The position numbers and the translations under genes were made by a program. Shown one piece after another: positions 1-6,431 of a stretch of 8,241 bases of DNA (the first letter of the stretch is position 1; each line of letters opens with the position of its first letter). This DNA comes from Gracilibacteraceae bacterium. GTDB lineage: Bacteria > Bacillota > Desulfitobacteriia > Desulfitobacteriales > Syntrophobotulaceae. The notes under the pieces were generated by a model that did not search any database, was not told the origin of the DNA, and saw only the letters and a list, made by a program, of their open reading frames with translations. The stretch lies in the NCBI GenBank assembly GCA_031263945.1, contig JAISEW010000249.1, positions 1 through 8,241 of the forward strand, read 5' to 3'.

Positions 1-1
1 C

Positions 2-910
2 GGATTTTCCCAAATATTGCTCCCTTTGGTAAGCGTTACCTATGGGGAAAAAGACGGATCCTGCATCCGCAAGATCACCAAAAAAATATTCCTGCCCGGC
101 AGTTTGCTGCTCGGGGCAAGCGCGCTGATTTTGCTGCTGCTGCGCCGGAGGCTGGGGTTTTGGTTCGGCCTGCCGGCCGGCGGCGCGGCGGACGAACTGA
201 GCGTCGGTTTGGTTTTTCTGGCCTTGAGCCTGAATCTTTCTTTTCTAAACAATATAGCGGCCAACTACTTCAACGCCACGAAGCGTCCGGCTGTCGCCAA
301 TATGATCGCGGCGGGCCGCCTGCTGGCTTTTATGGTCGTCCCCGCCTATCTGCTGGCAGGGAGATGGGGCGTGATCGCGGTATGGCTGTGTCTGCCCGTC
401 GCCGAGATCCTGACTCTGGCGGCTCTGGCGCTGACGCTGAGAAGCCTCCGGGCACGGGATCGGGATTTATCACGCTTTTGGCTGCTGGATCCCTCTTTCG
501 CGGCCGGAAAAAACACCATTGATTTTTCTGTGGTCAATACGAACGAGGCCGCGGCTCTGGCGGCCGAACGCATCGTTGATTTCTGCACCGCCCACGACGC
601 GCCGAGCCGGCAGTCCCTGTGTCTGAGTCTGGCGCTGGAGGAAATGCTGGTGCTGATCAACGAACACGCCCTCGGCCGGCGGCAGGAAAAATTCGCCGAC
701 GTGCGCGTTACCGTTACGGCGCGGAATTTGACGCTGCGTATTCGCTGCGCCGGGGCCCGTTTTGACCCGCTGCGTTACGCGGAGACGATTGCCGCCGCCG
801 CAAACGCCCCGGACGACGGGGCCGTCGGCGTCAGGATGATCCGGAGCCTGGCCGCGACTGTCGAATATAAGCAGATTTTTGGGTTTAACAATCTTCTCAT
901 CGTTATTTGA
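2..910 (+). CDS. MATE-family membrane protein fused to a degenerate RsbW-like HATPase domain (5' partial)
   Basis: The reading frame is open back to the window edge with no stop, so the true start lies upstream; a TTG at 17 is only an internal leucine. Residue numbers below count from that TTG. Residues 1-155 look like the second half of a MATE (multidrug and toxin extrusion) transporter: the motif PLVSVTYGEKD resembles the family's P-x-x-S-x-x-Y-G segment, followed by several hydrophobic helices (about 27-44, 62-80, 98-114, 117-141) and NYFNATKRP. Residues about 167-297 resemble the HATPase_c_2 fold of anti-sigma kinases (N-box-like LALEEMLVLINEHAL, G2-like GAVGVRMIRSLAATVEY). The two usual Mg-ATP residues are missing: the N-box Asn aligns with Leu213, and the Asp of the D-x-G-x-P box aligns with Cys244. 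The domain may therefore bind a partner rather than hydrolyse ATP. It is followed 15 nt later by a GNAT gene in the same orientation. The transported substrate cannot be inferred. Confidence 0.85.
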   Translation, partial: GFSQILLPLVSVTYGEKDGSCIRKITKKIFLPGSLLLGASALILLLLRRRLGFWFGLPAGGAADELSVGLVFLALSLNLSFLNNIAANYFNATKRPAVANMIAAGRLLAFMVVPAYLLAGRWGVIAVWLCLPVAEILTLAALALTLRSLRARDRDLSRFWLLDPSFAAGKNTIDFSVVNTNEAAALAAERIVDFCTAHDAPSRQSLCLSLALEEMLVLINEHALGRRQEKFADVRVTVTARNLTLRIRCAGARFDPLRYAETIAAAANAPDDGAVGVRMIRSLAATVEYKQIFGFNNLLIVI

Positions 911-925
911 CAAGGAGTAAACGCC

Positions 926-1933
926 ATGCCGACGAAAGACGCGGCTGACCCGCGCATTGACATCCGTTTCGCGCGCCCGGACGAAGCGCCCCGCCTGATT
1001 GCCCTGCTCAGGCGGCAGCATGGCGGCTTGTACCCGCGCGCAAGCTATTACGACGAGGGATTTATCGCGGAAGCCGTCGCGACGGAAAAACTCCGATTCG
1101 CGGTCGCGGTCGCCGGGGACGGGGAAACAGCCGGAATGATCTGCGCCGGCGTCCAAAGCGATGACCCGCCGGTCCTGGTCTTTTCTTTGCTCACGGTGCT
1201 GCCCGCTTGGCGGGGGCAGGGCCTGGGCAGCCGGATGCAGGATTTTTTGGATACCCGTCTGCCGCTGAGCCGCTATGCTTATACCTGCATGTATTGTCTC
1301 ACTTTGGATACCGCCAGTCAGCATAACAGCGTCAAACGCGGCTACGTTCCCACGGGCCTGCTGCCACACCGTTATTTGTTCGACCCGGCCGCCGCGAATC
1401 TGGAGGGAGAGGCTCTGCCGCTCAAACGCAGTCATCTGCTGTTATGCAGGGCTTTTAGCCGCAGGGACGCGGGCCCGCTGTTCTGCCCCGACGAACTGGC
1501 GGATTTTACCGCCGAGGTGTTCGGGGCGCTGGGCGTCGGCTTTAGCCGGGGCGCGGCCGCCGCGCGGTCGTCGCGCCTGGCCGGGGGACCTTCGGTTTTC
1601 CGGCTCGTCCAGAATGAAGAACACCGGTATTGCGAAATATGGATCGAGCGCGCGGGCGGCGATTTGCCGGATCTGCTGCGCGCGGCCCGGCGATATGACG
1701 CTTTGCCGGCGCAGACATACTGCGTCAGCCTCAATATGGCGCACGCGAACTGCCCCGGCGCTTACCGGGTTTTGCGCGAGCAGGGCTATGTCTGCACGGG
1801 CCTGGCGCCGTTCGCCGCCGGCGGCGCTTATCTGCTGTTCTACCGCTCGCCCTCCGTCGCGCTTGATTACGGCCGCCTCGCTTTACACCCTTCTTTTCGC
1901 GCTCTGTGGGAAAAAATAAAGGATGTGGCTTGA
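926..1933 (+). CDS. GNAT-family N-acetyltransferase with a second, diverged GNAT-like half
   Basis: This 335-residue protein starts at an ATG preceded by AAGGAG (912-917) at 8-nt spacing, a strong ribosome site that fixes the start. Residues about 11-150 form a GNAT domain: beta-1 IDIRFARPDE, then VFSLLTVLPAWRGQGLGSRM, in which R96-G97-Q98-G99-L100-G101 is the acetyl-CoA pyrophosphate-binding motif A. The C-terminal half (about 180-335) lacks motif A but repeats the end of the GNAT fold. RGYVPTGLLP (138-147) is matched by QGYVCTGLAP (286-295), each following a Tyr/Cys-rich beta strand and a helix. This gives one potentially catalytic domain and one probable non-catalytic copy, an arrangement known among GNAT proteins. 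The acyl acceptor cannot be told from sequence; the position between two signalling genes makes a regulatory target possible, which is inference. The stop lies only 2 nt before the next ATG. Confidence 0.85.
   Translation: MPTKDAADPRIDIRFARPDEAPRLIALLRRQHGGLYPRASYYDEGFIAEAVATEKLRFAVAVAGDGETAGMICAGVQSDDPPVLVFSLLTVLPAWRGQGLGSRMQDFLDTRLPLSRYAYTCMYCLTLDTASQHNSVKRGYVPTGLLPHRYLFDPAAANLEGEALPLKRSHLLLCRAFSRRDAGPLFCPDELADFTAEVFGALGVGFSRGAAAARSSRLAGGPSVFRLVQNEEHRYCEIWIERAGGDLPDLLRAARRYDALPAQTYCVSLNMAHANCPGAYRVLREQGYVCTGLAPFAAGGAYLLFYRSPSVALDYGRLALHPSFRALWEKIKDVA
1918..1923 (+). promoter_or_regulatory. Ribosome binding site of the SpoIIE-type gene; start ambiguous
   Basis: AAAGGA lies inside the 3' end of the GNAT gene. 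It is 12 nt from the ATG at 1936, slightly long, and 6 nt from an in-frame TTG at 1930 that overlaps the upstream TGA stop. Either start gives essentially the same protein (850 or 852 residues). A GTG at 1906 would add ten residues but has no clear ribosome site. Either likely start implies translational coupling to the GNAT gene. Confidence 0.5.
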
Positions 1934-1935
1934 AG

Positions 1936-4488
1936 ATGTTTACCACGATCAAAAACAGAGTGCTGCTTACCCTCATATCCCTGTCGCTGGGCGCTCTGCT
2001 GCTGATGAGCGCCGTGTGCCTGTACGGCGTTTTCAATATGCGCGCCTGGATCAACAGGGGAGTGGATGATCTGGGCGCGCAAGTCGCTTCGCAAAGCGCG
2101 GAGGAGCTGGGCGGCATCATAGAACATGAGCTGCAAACAGTCGCCGAGGATAAAGCCGCCCTCATCAGCGAAAAACTGGCGGCTATTGAAGGGCAGACGC
2201 GCTACGCCGCGAGCGCGGCGGAATATATCTTCGCCCATCCGGACGAGTTCAAACCGCGCCGGATCGATTATTTACGCGCCGGTCAGGAAAACGTCCCGCT
2301 GCCGCATCTCCGCACCGCTCCCGGCGTCGAGCTGTCCTCCGTCCAAGATGAGGTCTATCTGGCCGCCAACATACAGGACGCGCTGCGCGGCATCCTCGTG
2401 ACGGACATCGGCGTCAACGCCAACTATATAGGCGTGGATCCCGGTTATTTCATCTCCGTGGATAAAAACGCGGCCGGCCCGGAAAACAGGAACTATGACC
2501 CGACCACACGCCCCTGGTACATCGGCGCGAAAGAAAAGAACGGGCTCTATTGGTCGGACGTTTTTTTGGACTCGTCGGGCCGCGGTCTCAGCCTGTCCTG
2601 CTCCATGCCGTTTTATATCACGGAGGGCGGCGTGACCAGACTCAAGGGCGTGGCCGCCTGCGGAGCCGTGCTGGACAATATCCGCGCGGTAATAGATCAG
2701 ACGAATATCGGCGGAACGGGCTACGCTATTTTGTTGAATGACGAAGGCGAGATCATGATGTCGCCCCGGCTTACGAAGTATGAGACAGATGAGCAGGGCA
2801 ACCTTTTGTTGGAAAAATATGGCAATGAAGAAGGCGCCGCCGAACTGGTGGAGCGGATGACGGGCGGACAAACCGGCGTCCGGCGCGCGAATCTGGACGG
2901 GGAAGACGTTTATGTGGGTTACGCGCCGCTCGACGTAAACAATTGGGCGGTCGGCGTCGTCGTCGCCCAGAAGGACGCGATGGCGCCGGTGGAAGACATG
3001 CGGCGCCAGATAAGCGCGCTGCACGATTCGACAGAACAGGCCATGAACGAGAATATTACGCTCACGTCCTTTTTGCTGCTCACCGTCAGTCTCTTGGCTG
3101 TTCTGGCGGCGGTGACCCTCTCGCTCCGTTTCGCCCGGCAGATCACCGGTCCGATCGTCAGTTTGAATCAGGGCGTGCGGGAAGTGAGCGCCGGCAATCT
3201 GGACGCTGTGATAGCCGTAGGCTCCAATGACGAAATAGGGCAGCTGGCCCAGGCTTTCAACGCCATGACCCAGCGGCTGCAAGAACATATCCGGAATTTG
3301 TCCGAGGCGATGGCGGAAAAAGAACGCATCGCCGCGGAACTCAATATAGCCACAAAGATCCAGGCCAGCATGCTTCCGCCCATGCCGCCGTTCCCGGACA
3401 GAAATGAATTTGATATGTACGCCCTGATGCATCCGGCGCGGGAAGTGGGCGGCGATTTCTATGATTTTTTCCTGCTGGACGAAACCCATCTCGGCGTGAT
3501 CGTGGCGGACGTGTCGGGCAAGAGCATGCCGGCGGCTCTTTTTATGGTCGTGGCCAAAACTTTGCTGCGCAATCAAATGCAGCTCCGGCAGGATCTGGAG
3601 CAGGTCTTTTATACCGTCAACAACCAATTGGCGGAGCGCAACGAGGAAACCATGTTTGTGACGGCTTTCGCGGGCGTGCTGGAAACGGACACGGGCCTGT
3701 TTACTTATATTAATGCCGGCCATAACCCGCCGGCGCTGCGGCGGAGCGGCAACGGCTTCGCCTGGCTGGAGGTCAAACCGGGGTTCGTTCTGGGCGGGCT
3801 GGAAAACGTCAAATATACGGCCATGAGTACGCGGCTGCTGCCGGGCGATATGATCTTCCTCTATACCGACGGGGTAAGTGAAGCGAATGACGCGGCGGGC
3901 GAGCTTTTTTCCGAAAAAAGGATCCTGGAAGATTTGAACGTCCTCGTCCCTGACAGCGCTCTGTCCGCGGACTGCGTGGAAAAAATGCGGGAGAGCGTAT
4001 CTTTGTTCACGCGCGGCGCGGAACAGGCGGATGATATCACCATGCTCGTTCTGCTCTATAAGGGGGCCGTCGCCGGCAAAAGGTTGACTGTCGCGGCTGA
4101 TACGCGCAATTTGAGCGAGGTCGCGGCTTTTTTGGCTGCCTGCATGGAGGAAGCGGGGTTTCCCGAGGCGGAGACCGCCGCGCCGCAAGTGGCGCTGGAG
4201 GAGGTTTTTGTCAATATTGCCCGCTATGCCTACCCCCAAGGAGGAGGCTCGGCCACAGTGACCTGTTCCTGCAAAGCGAGCCGCGTCGTCATCACAGTCG
4301 AAGACAGCGGCACGCCGTATAACCCGCTCGCGCGGCCCAGCCCTGATACCGGCCTGCCCGCCGAAAAGCGCGAGATCGGCGGTTTGGGGATCTATATGGT
4401 CAGAACGCTGATGGACTATGTGCGCTACGATGAAAAACACGGGAAAAATGTGGTGACTATGGTCAAAAACGCGGCGAGGCCGGGATGA
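1936..4488 (+). CDS. Membrane sensor SpoIIE/PP2C-type phosphatase: dCache-HAMP-PP2C-HATPase
   Basis: The 850-residue protein should sense an extracytoplasmic signal and dephosphorylate a Ser/Thr-phosphorylated partner, typically a STAS antagonist in RsbU/SpoIIE relays. Domain order: TM1 about 9-33; double-Cache sensor about 60-345, with the hallmark YDPTTRPWYIGA (187-198); TM2 about 376-399; HAMP about 400-452; linker AAELNIATKIQASMLPP (466-482), typical just before this phosphatase; PP2C/SpoIIE about 484-708. Metal-site motifs are all visible: EVGGDFYD (503-510), VADVSGKSMPAALFM (523-537), AGHNPP, LYTDGVSEA (642-650) and ADDITML (698-704). A HATPase_c_2 domain follows at about 714-845 with an intact N-box ALEEVFVNIARYAY (Asn760), VEDSGTP (Asp790) and GGLGIYMVRTLMDYV. 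Phosphatase and kinase-like modules thus share one chain, a known but less common arrangement. In the Cache domain, Tyr187, Arg192, Trp194 and Tyr195 of the amino-acid-binding pattern are kept, but the two ligand-amine aspartates appear to be Gly197 and Gly243. Start choice is discussed under the ribosome site. Confidence 0.95.
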   Translation: MFTTIKNRVLLTLISLSLGALLLMSAVCLYGVFNMRAWINRGVDDLGAQVASQSAEELGGIIEHELQTVAEDKAALISEKLAAIEGQTRYAASAAEYIFAHPDEFKPRRIDYLRAGQENVPLPHLRTAPGVELSSVQDEVYLAANIQDALRGILVTDIGVNANYIGVDPGYFISVDKNAAGPENRNYDPTTRPWYIGAKEKNGLYWSDVFLDSSGRGLSLSCSMPFYITEGGVTRLKGVAACGAVLDNIRAVIDQTNIGGTGYAILLNDEGEIMMSPRLTKYETDEQGNLLLEKYGNEEGAAELVERMTGGQTGVRRANLDGEDVYVGYAPLDVNNWAVGVVVAQKDAMAPVEDMRRQISALHDSTEQAMNENITLTSFLLLTVSLLAVLAAVTLSLRFARQITGPIVSLNQGVREVSAGNLDAVIAVGSNDEIGQLAQAFNAMTQRLQEHIRNLSEAMAEKERIAAELNIATKIQASMLPPMPPFPDRNEFDMYALMHPAREVGGDFYDFFLLDETHLGVIVADVSGKSMPAALFMVVAKTLLRNQMQLRQDLEQVFYTVNNQLAERNEETMFVTAFAGVLETDTGLFTYINAGHNPPALRRSGNGFAWLEVKPGFVLGGLENVKYTAMSTRLLPGDMIFLYTDGVSEANDAAGELFSEKRILEDLNVLVPDSALSADCVEKMRESVSLFTRGAEQADDITMLVLLYKGAVAGKRLTVAADTRNLSEVAAFLAACMEEAGFPEAETAAPQVALEEVFVNIARYAYPQGGGSATVTCSCKASRVVITVEDSGTPYNPLARPSPDTGLPAEKREIGGLGIYMVRTLMDYVRYDEKHGKNVVTMVKNAARPG

Positions 4489-4495
4489 CGGGAGT

Positions 4496-4524
4496 CGCCG
4501 CGAAGTGGAGGGGGTCTCGCGGTG
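4496..4524 (+). terminator. Candidate weak rho-independent terminator after the SpoIIE-type gene
   Basis: Arms 4496-4503 (CGCCGCGA) and 4517-4524 (TCGCGGTG) pair over 8 bp, including one G-U pair, around a 13-nt loop. The hairpin starts 7 nt after the stop codon and is followed within 3 nt by TCTTT. The T-run is short and interrupted, so termination would be partial at best. Position supports the call and sequence only moderately; the same arms may instead be protein-binding repeats. Confidence 0.35.
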
Positions 4525-4527
4525 CAG

Positions 4528-4546
4528 TCTTTAGAAAATCTTTAGA
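4528..4546. repeat. TCTTTAGA direct repeat with 11-bp period upstream of the promoter
   Basis: TCTTTAGA occurs at 4528-4535 and again at 4539-4546; with the next three bases the repeat unit is 11 bp with one mismatch (TCTTTAGAAAA / TCTTTAGACAA). The 11-bp period puts both copies on about the same helix face, as expected of a tandem activator or repressor site or a curved AT-rich upstream element. It abuts or overlaps the candidate -35 region. The cognate protein is unknown. Confidence 0.4.
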
Positions 4547-4581
4547 CAAAATTTGACGGATCGGTGTTATGATGTTATTGT
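4543..4581 (+). promoter_or_regulatory. Candidate housekeeping-sigma promoter driving the 4627 gene and downstream
   Basis: Two overlapping readings exist in this AT-rich stretch. One is TTGACG (4553-4558), 17 bp, TATTGT (4576-4581). The other is an extended -10, TGTTATGAT (4565-4573, i.e. TGn plus TATGAT), with TAGACA 19 bp upstream at 4543-4548. Either would start RNA roughly 40-50 nt before the coding sequence. This is the only gap in the window long enough for a promoter. No sigma-B-like GGGTAT-type element is obvious. Confidence 0.5.
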
Positions 4582-4615
4582 CGCGGTGTATGGCAAAAAG
4601 GGAAAAGCTGACGAT

Positions 4616-4620
4616 GAGGG
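4616..4620 (+). promoter_or_regulatory. Ribosome binding site choosing the ATG at 4627
   Basis: GAGGG lies 6 nt before the ATG at 4627. The in-frame ATG at 4621 directly abuts GAGGG, too close for use, and the next purine tract (about 4595-4606) is too far upstream. The 597-residue start at 4627 is therefore preferred over the 599-residue one. Confidence 0.55.
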
Positions 4621-4626
4621 ATGAGT

Positions 4627-6420
4627 ATGGAAAACAAGCAACTGCTGCCATTTGAAAGAAACCGTTTCTATGTGGGCAAACTGCTGACGTCCTCGGATTT
4701 TTTGTCGGAGCAGATGTATCTGAACAACAAAAGGCGTTTTTTGAACGCCTTGATGTTCGGCGCCGGCGTTGTTTGCGGACTTGGGGTGTATAATCTGGAC
4801 GACGTTTCCGTTATCGTGGAATCCGGGGCGGCCATAGACGGATCGGGGCGGGAGATCGTGCTGGAAAGCGCGGTGATCCGCAAACTGTCGTCCATCAGCG
4901 GGTTTGAGTCCATCACGGGAGAGCGGGCGCTTTTGATGCTGCGCTACCGGGAGGAGTCGATCCACCCGGCTTATTCCGTCGTGCGCGGCGAGCGGGCTGA
5001 CGCGGAATACGAGATGAACCGCGTCCGCGAGGGATGGGAACTGTTTCTGAGCGAACCGGGCGCCGCCGCGCCGCCGGCGGACACGGAGTTTTTGACCAGA
5101 TCCGAATTATACGCGGACGGCGATTACGCGGTCGAGATCGTGGCTCCCGGCAATGTCAGCTGCGGCGAGCGGGTGCGGGGATATATCGCCGCGCGCAAAC
5201 TCTCCGAGACGCCTAAACTCCTGTCAATTGACTGCACGATCCACGCGCCGGCCTTTACGAACGATAAAGGCGAACATTTGCTGGCGGTCAAAGCGGAGGA
5301 CATCGCGATCGAGCGGGGCGAGGAGGAGAGATTTGGTTTTGTGCTGGAGGCTCAGAGCCATCCGGCGCCCGAGTCTTTTCTGCTGGGCAAATCATCTTTG
5401 CTCCGTTTCACCGTTGACGGCGAGCCCAAACCGCCGTCCGGCGATCTCATGCTCAAAGTGAATGTGGTGGATATGCCGGTGCATGAATTGCTCGAACAGG
5501 CCGTCGGGCGCGTCAATTTGGAAGCGACCCTCGGCGCGGCGGACGCGGACGCGGTGTGTTTGGCGGAATTGCTGCTGCAGCGGAGCAAAAACGATTACAT
5601 CGTAGACCGGATCGAGGAGCGTAAAAACTATATTCGTCGGATGGGAACGGAAAAACTCCGCCGGGAGTACGCCTCTTATTTTACCGGCCGCCACGCCGCC
5701 GCGCCCCTGACCGCGGAAGATCCCCCCGCACCGATCCCGGACAGAAATTCGCCGCGGGAGCCGTATTACGCCACAGGCGTTTGCGAAATACCGCTCGGCT
5801 CCTCGCCCCGCAAAGGCGAAGTGTTCTTTTCCGATGAGATCATGCACGGGCTCGGCAGCGGCAACATCCATGTGGACGTCGGTTTTGACTATATCGTCGA
5901 AGCGGGGCGGGAGGGAAAACCCGAAAAAATGTCGATTTACGGGGACGCCGAGTTGTTCGCCGGAGAAAACCCGCAGATCGCTTTCGCGCGCACGGCGGTA
6001 AAAGTCTACGCGGAGCGCGGCAGTTTTGTCATCGCCGCCTCGCTCACGCGGCAGACGAATTTCGCGGTGATCGTGCTGCGCTGGGTGGCCGCCAAACTGC
6101 CTTTCGGCGACGATAAACTGCTGCCGCGCCGGACGGCGGATATGAGCGTCGCGGCACTTACGCCGACCATAGTGATGGGCATGAGGGAAACGCACTTTTT
6201 TGCCGTGACTTTCAAAAATATGGAACCCTGTACGCTGACATACGAACTCACGGAAAAGAATTCGGGGCAGATCACCACGGACGGCGTATACACCTCGCCT
6301 TCGCGGGAGGGAGTTTACGAAATACGGATATCGTGCGCCGATACGCCCGCTGTCAGCACCTACGCTTACGCGGTGGTAAAAAAAGAACTCACCAAAGAGA
6401 ACGAGGATGAAAGAGCTTGA
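4627..6420 (+). CDS. Conserved protein with FYVGKLLT/GVVCGL N-terminal signature and C-terminal Ig-like domain
   Basis: I cannot name this 597-residue protein. It has no signal peptide or transmembrane segment, so it is probably cytosolic or particle-associated. Residues 13-54 carry a striking conserved-looking block: FYVGKLLTSSDFLSEQMYL, then NKRRFLNAL and GAGVVCGLGV, followed by VIVESGAAIDGSGREIVLE. From memory, proteins opening with a similar F/Y-x-G-x-L-L-T-x-x-D-F-x-x-E-Q...GVVCGL block occur near phage-tail-like or contractile injection loci. That link is recollection, not something the sequence proves. Residues about 200-300 are beta-rich and about 300-350 helical and charged. A Pro/Ala-rich linker (356-372) precedes a second beta region (about 385-490). 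Residues about 508-585 look like a bacterial Ig-like domain ending in SGQITTDGVYTSPSREGVYE, a pattern typical of such domains. It has its own candidate promoter, and the next gene starts 11 nt after the stop. A structural or baseplate-associated adaptor is my best guess, with low certainty. Confidence 0.8.
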   Translation: MENKQLLPFERNRFYVGKLLTSSDFLSEQMYLNNKRRFLNALMFGAGVVCGLGVYNLDDVSVIVESGAAIDGSGREIVLESAVIRKLSSISGFESITGERALLMLRYREESIHPAYSVVRGERADAEYEMNRVREGWELFLSEPGAAAPPADTEFLTRSELYADGDYAVEIVAPGNVSCGERVRGYIAARKLSETPKLLSIDCTIHAPAFTNDKGEHLLAVKAEDIAIERGEEERFGFVLEAQSHPAPESFLLGKSSLLRFTVDGEPKPPSGDLMLKVNVVDMPVHELLEQAVGRVNLEATLGAADADAVCLAELLLQRSKNDYIVDRIEERKNYIRRMGTEKLRREYASYFTGRHAAAPLTAEDPPAPIPDRNSPREPYYATGVCEIPLGSSPRKGEVFFSDEIMHGLGSGNIHVDVGFDYIVEAGREGKPEKMSIYGDAELFAGENPQIAFARTAVKVYAERGSFVIAASLTRQTNFAVIVLRWVAAKLPFGDDKLLPRRTADMSVAALTPTIVMGMRETHFFAVTFKNMEPCTLTYELTEKNSGQITTDGVYTSPSREGVYEIRISCADTPAVSTYAYAVVKKELTKENEDERA

Positions 6421-6431
6421 GGTCGTGAGGT

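Noticed and set aside
17..19. TTG at 17 as a true start of the MATE-HATPase gene
   Set aside because: The frame is open upstream to the window edge, there is no ribosome site, and the sequence begins mid-transporter; the first half of the MATE fold must lie upstream.
470..1435. A 321-codon minus-strand open frame across the MATE/GNAT junction
   Set aside because: It spans the ends of two well-supported + strand genes and has low-complexity Arg/Gln-rich composition and no domain; it is a GC-bias shadow.
2272..4440. A 722-codon open frame on the minus strand, antisense to the sensor phosphatase
   Set aside because: Its protein shows no recognisable domain and is His/Arg/Gln-rich, as expected of the reverse of a GC-rich gene. 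The + strand frame has an unmistakable multi-domain protein.
5392..6195. A 267-codon minus-strand open frame opposite the signature/Ig protein
   Set aside because: Its Arg/His-rich translation has no motif, and the + strand gene has a promoter, ribosome site and conserved-looking domains.
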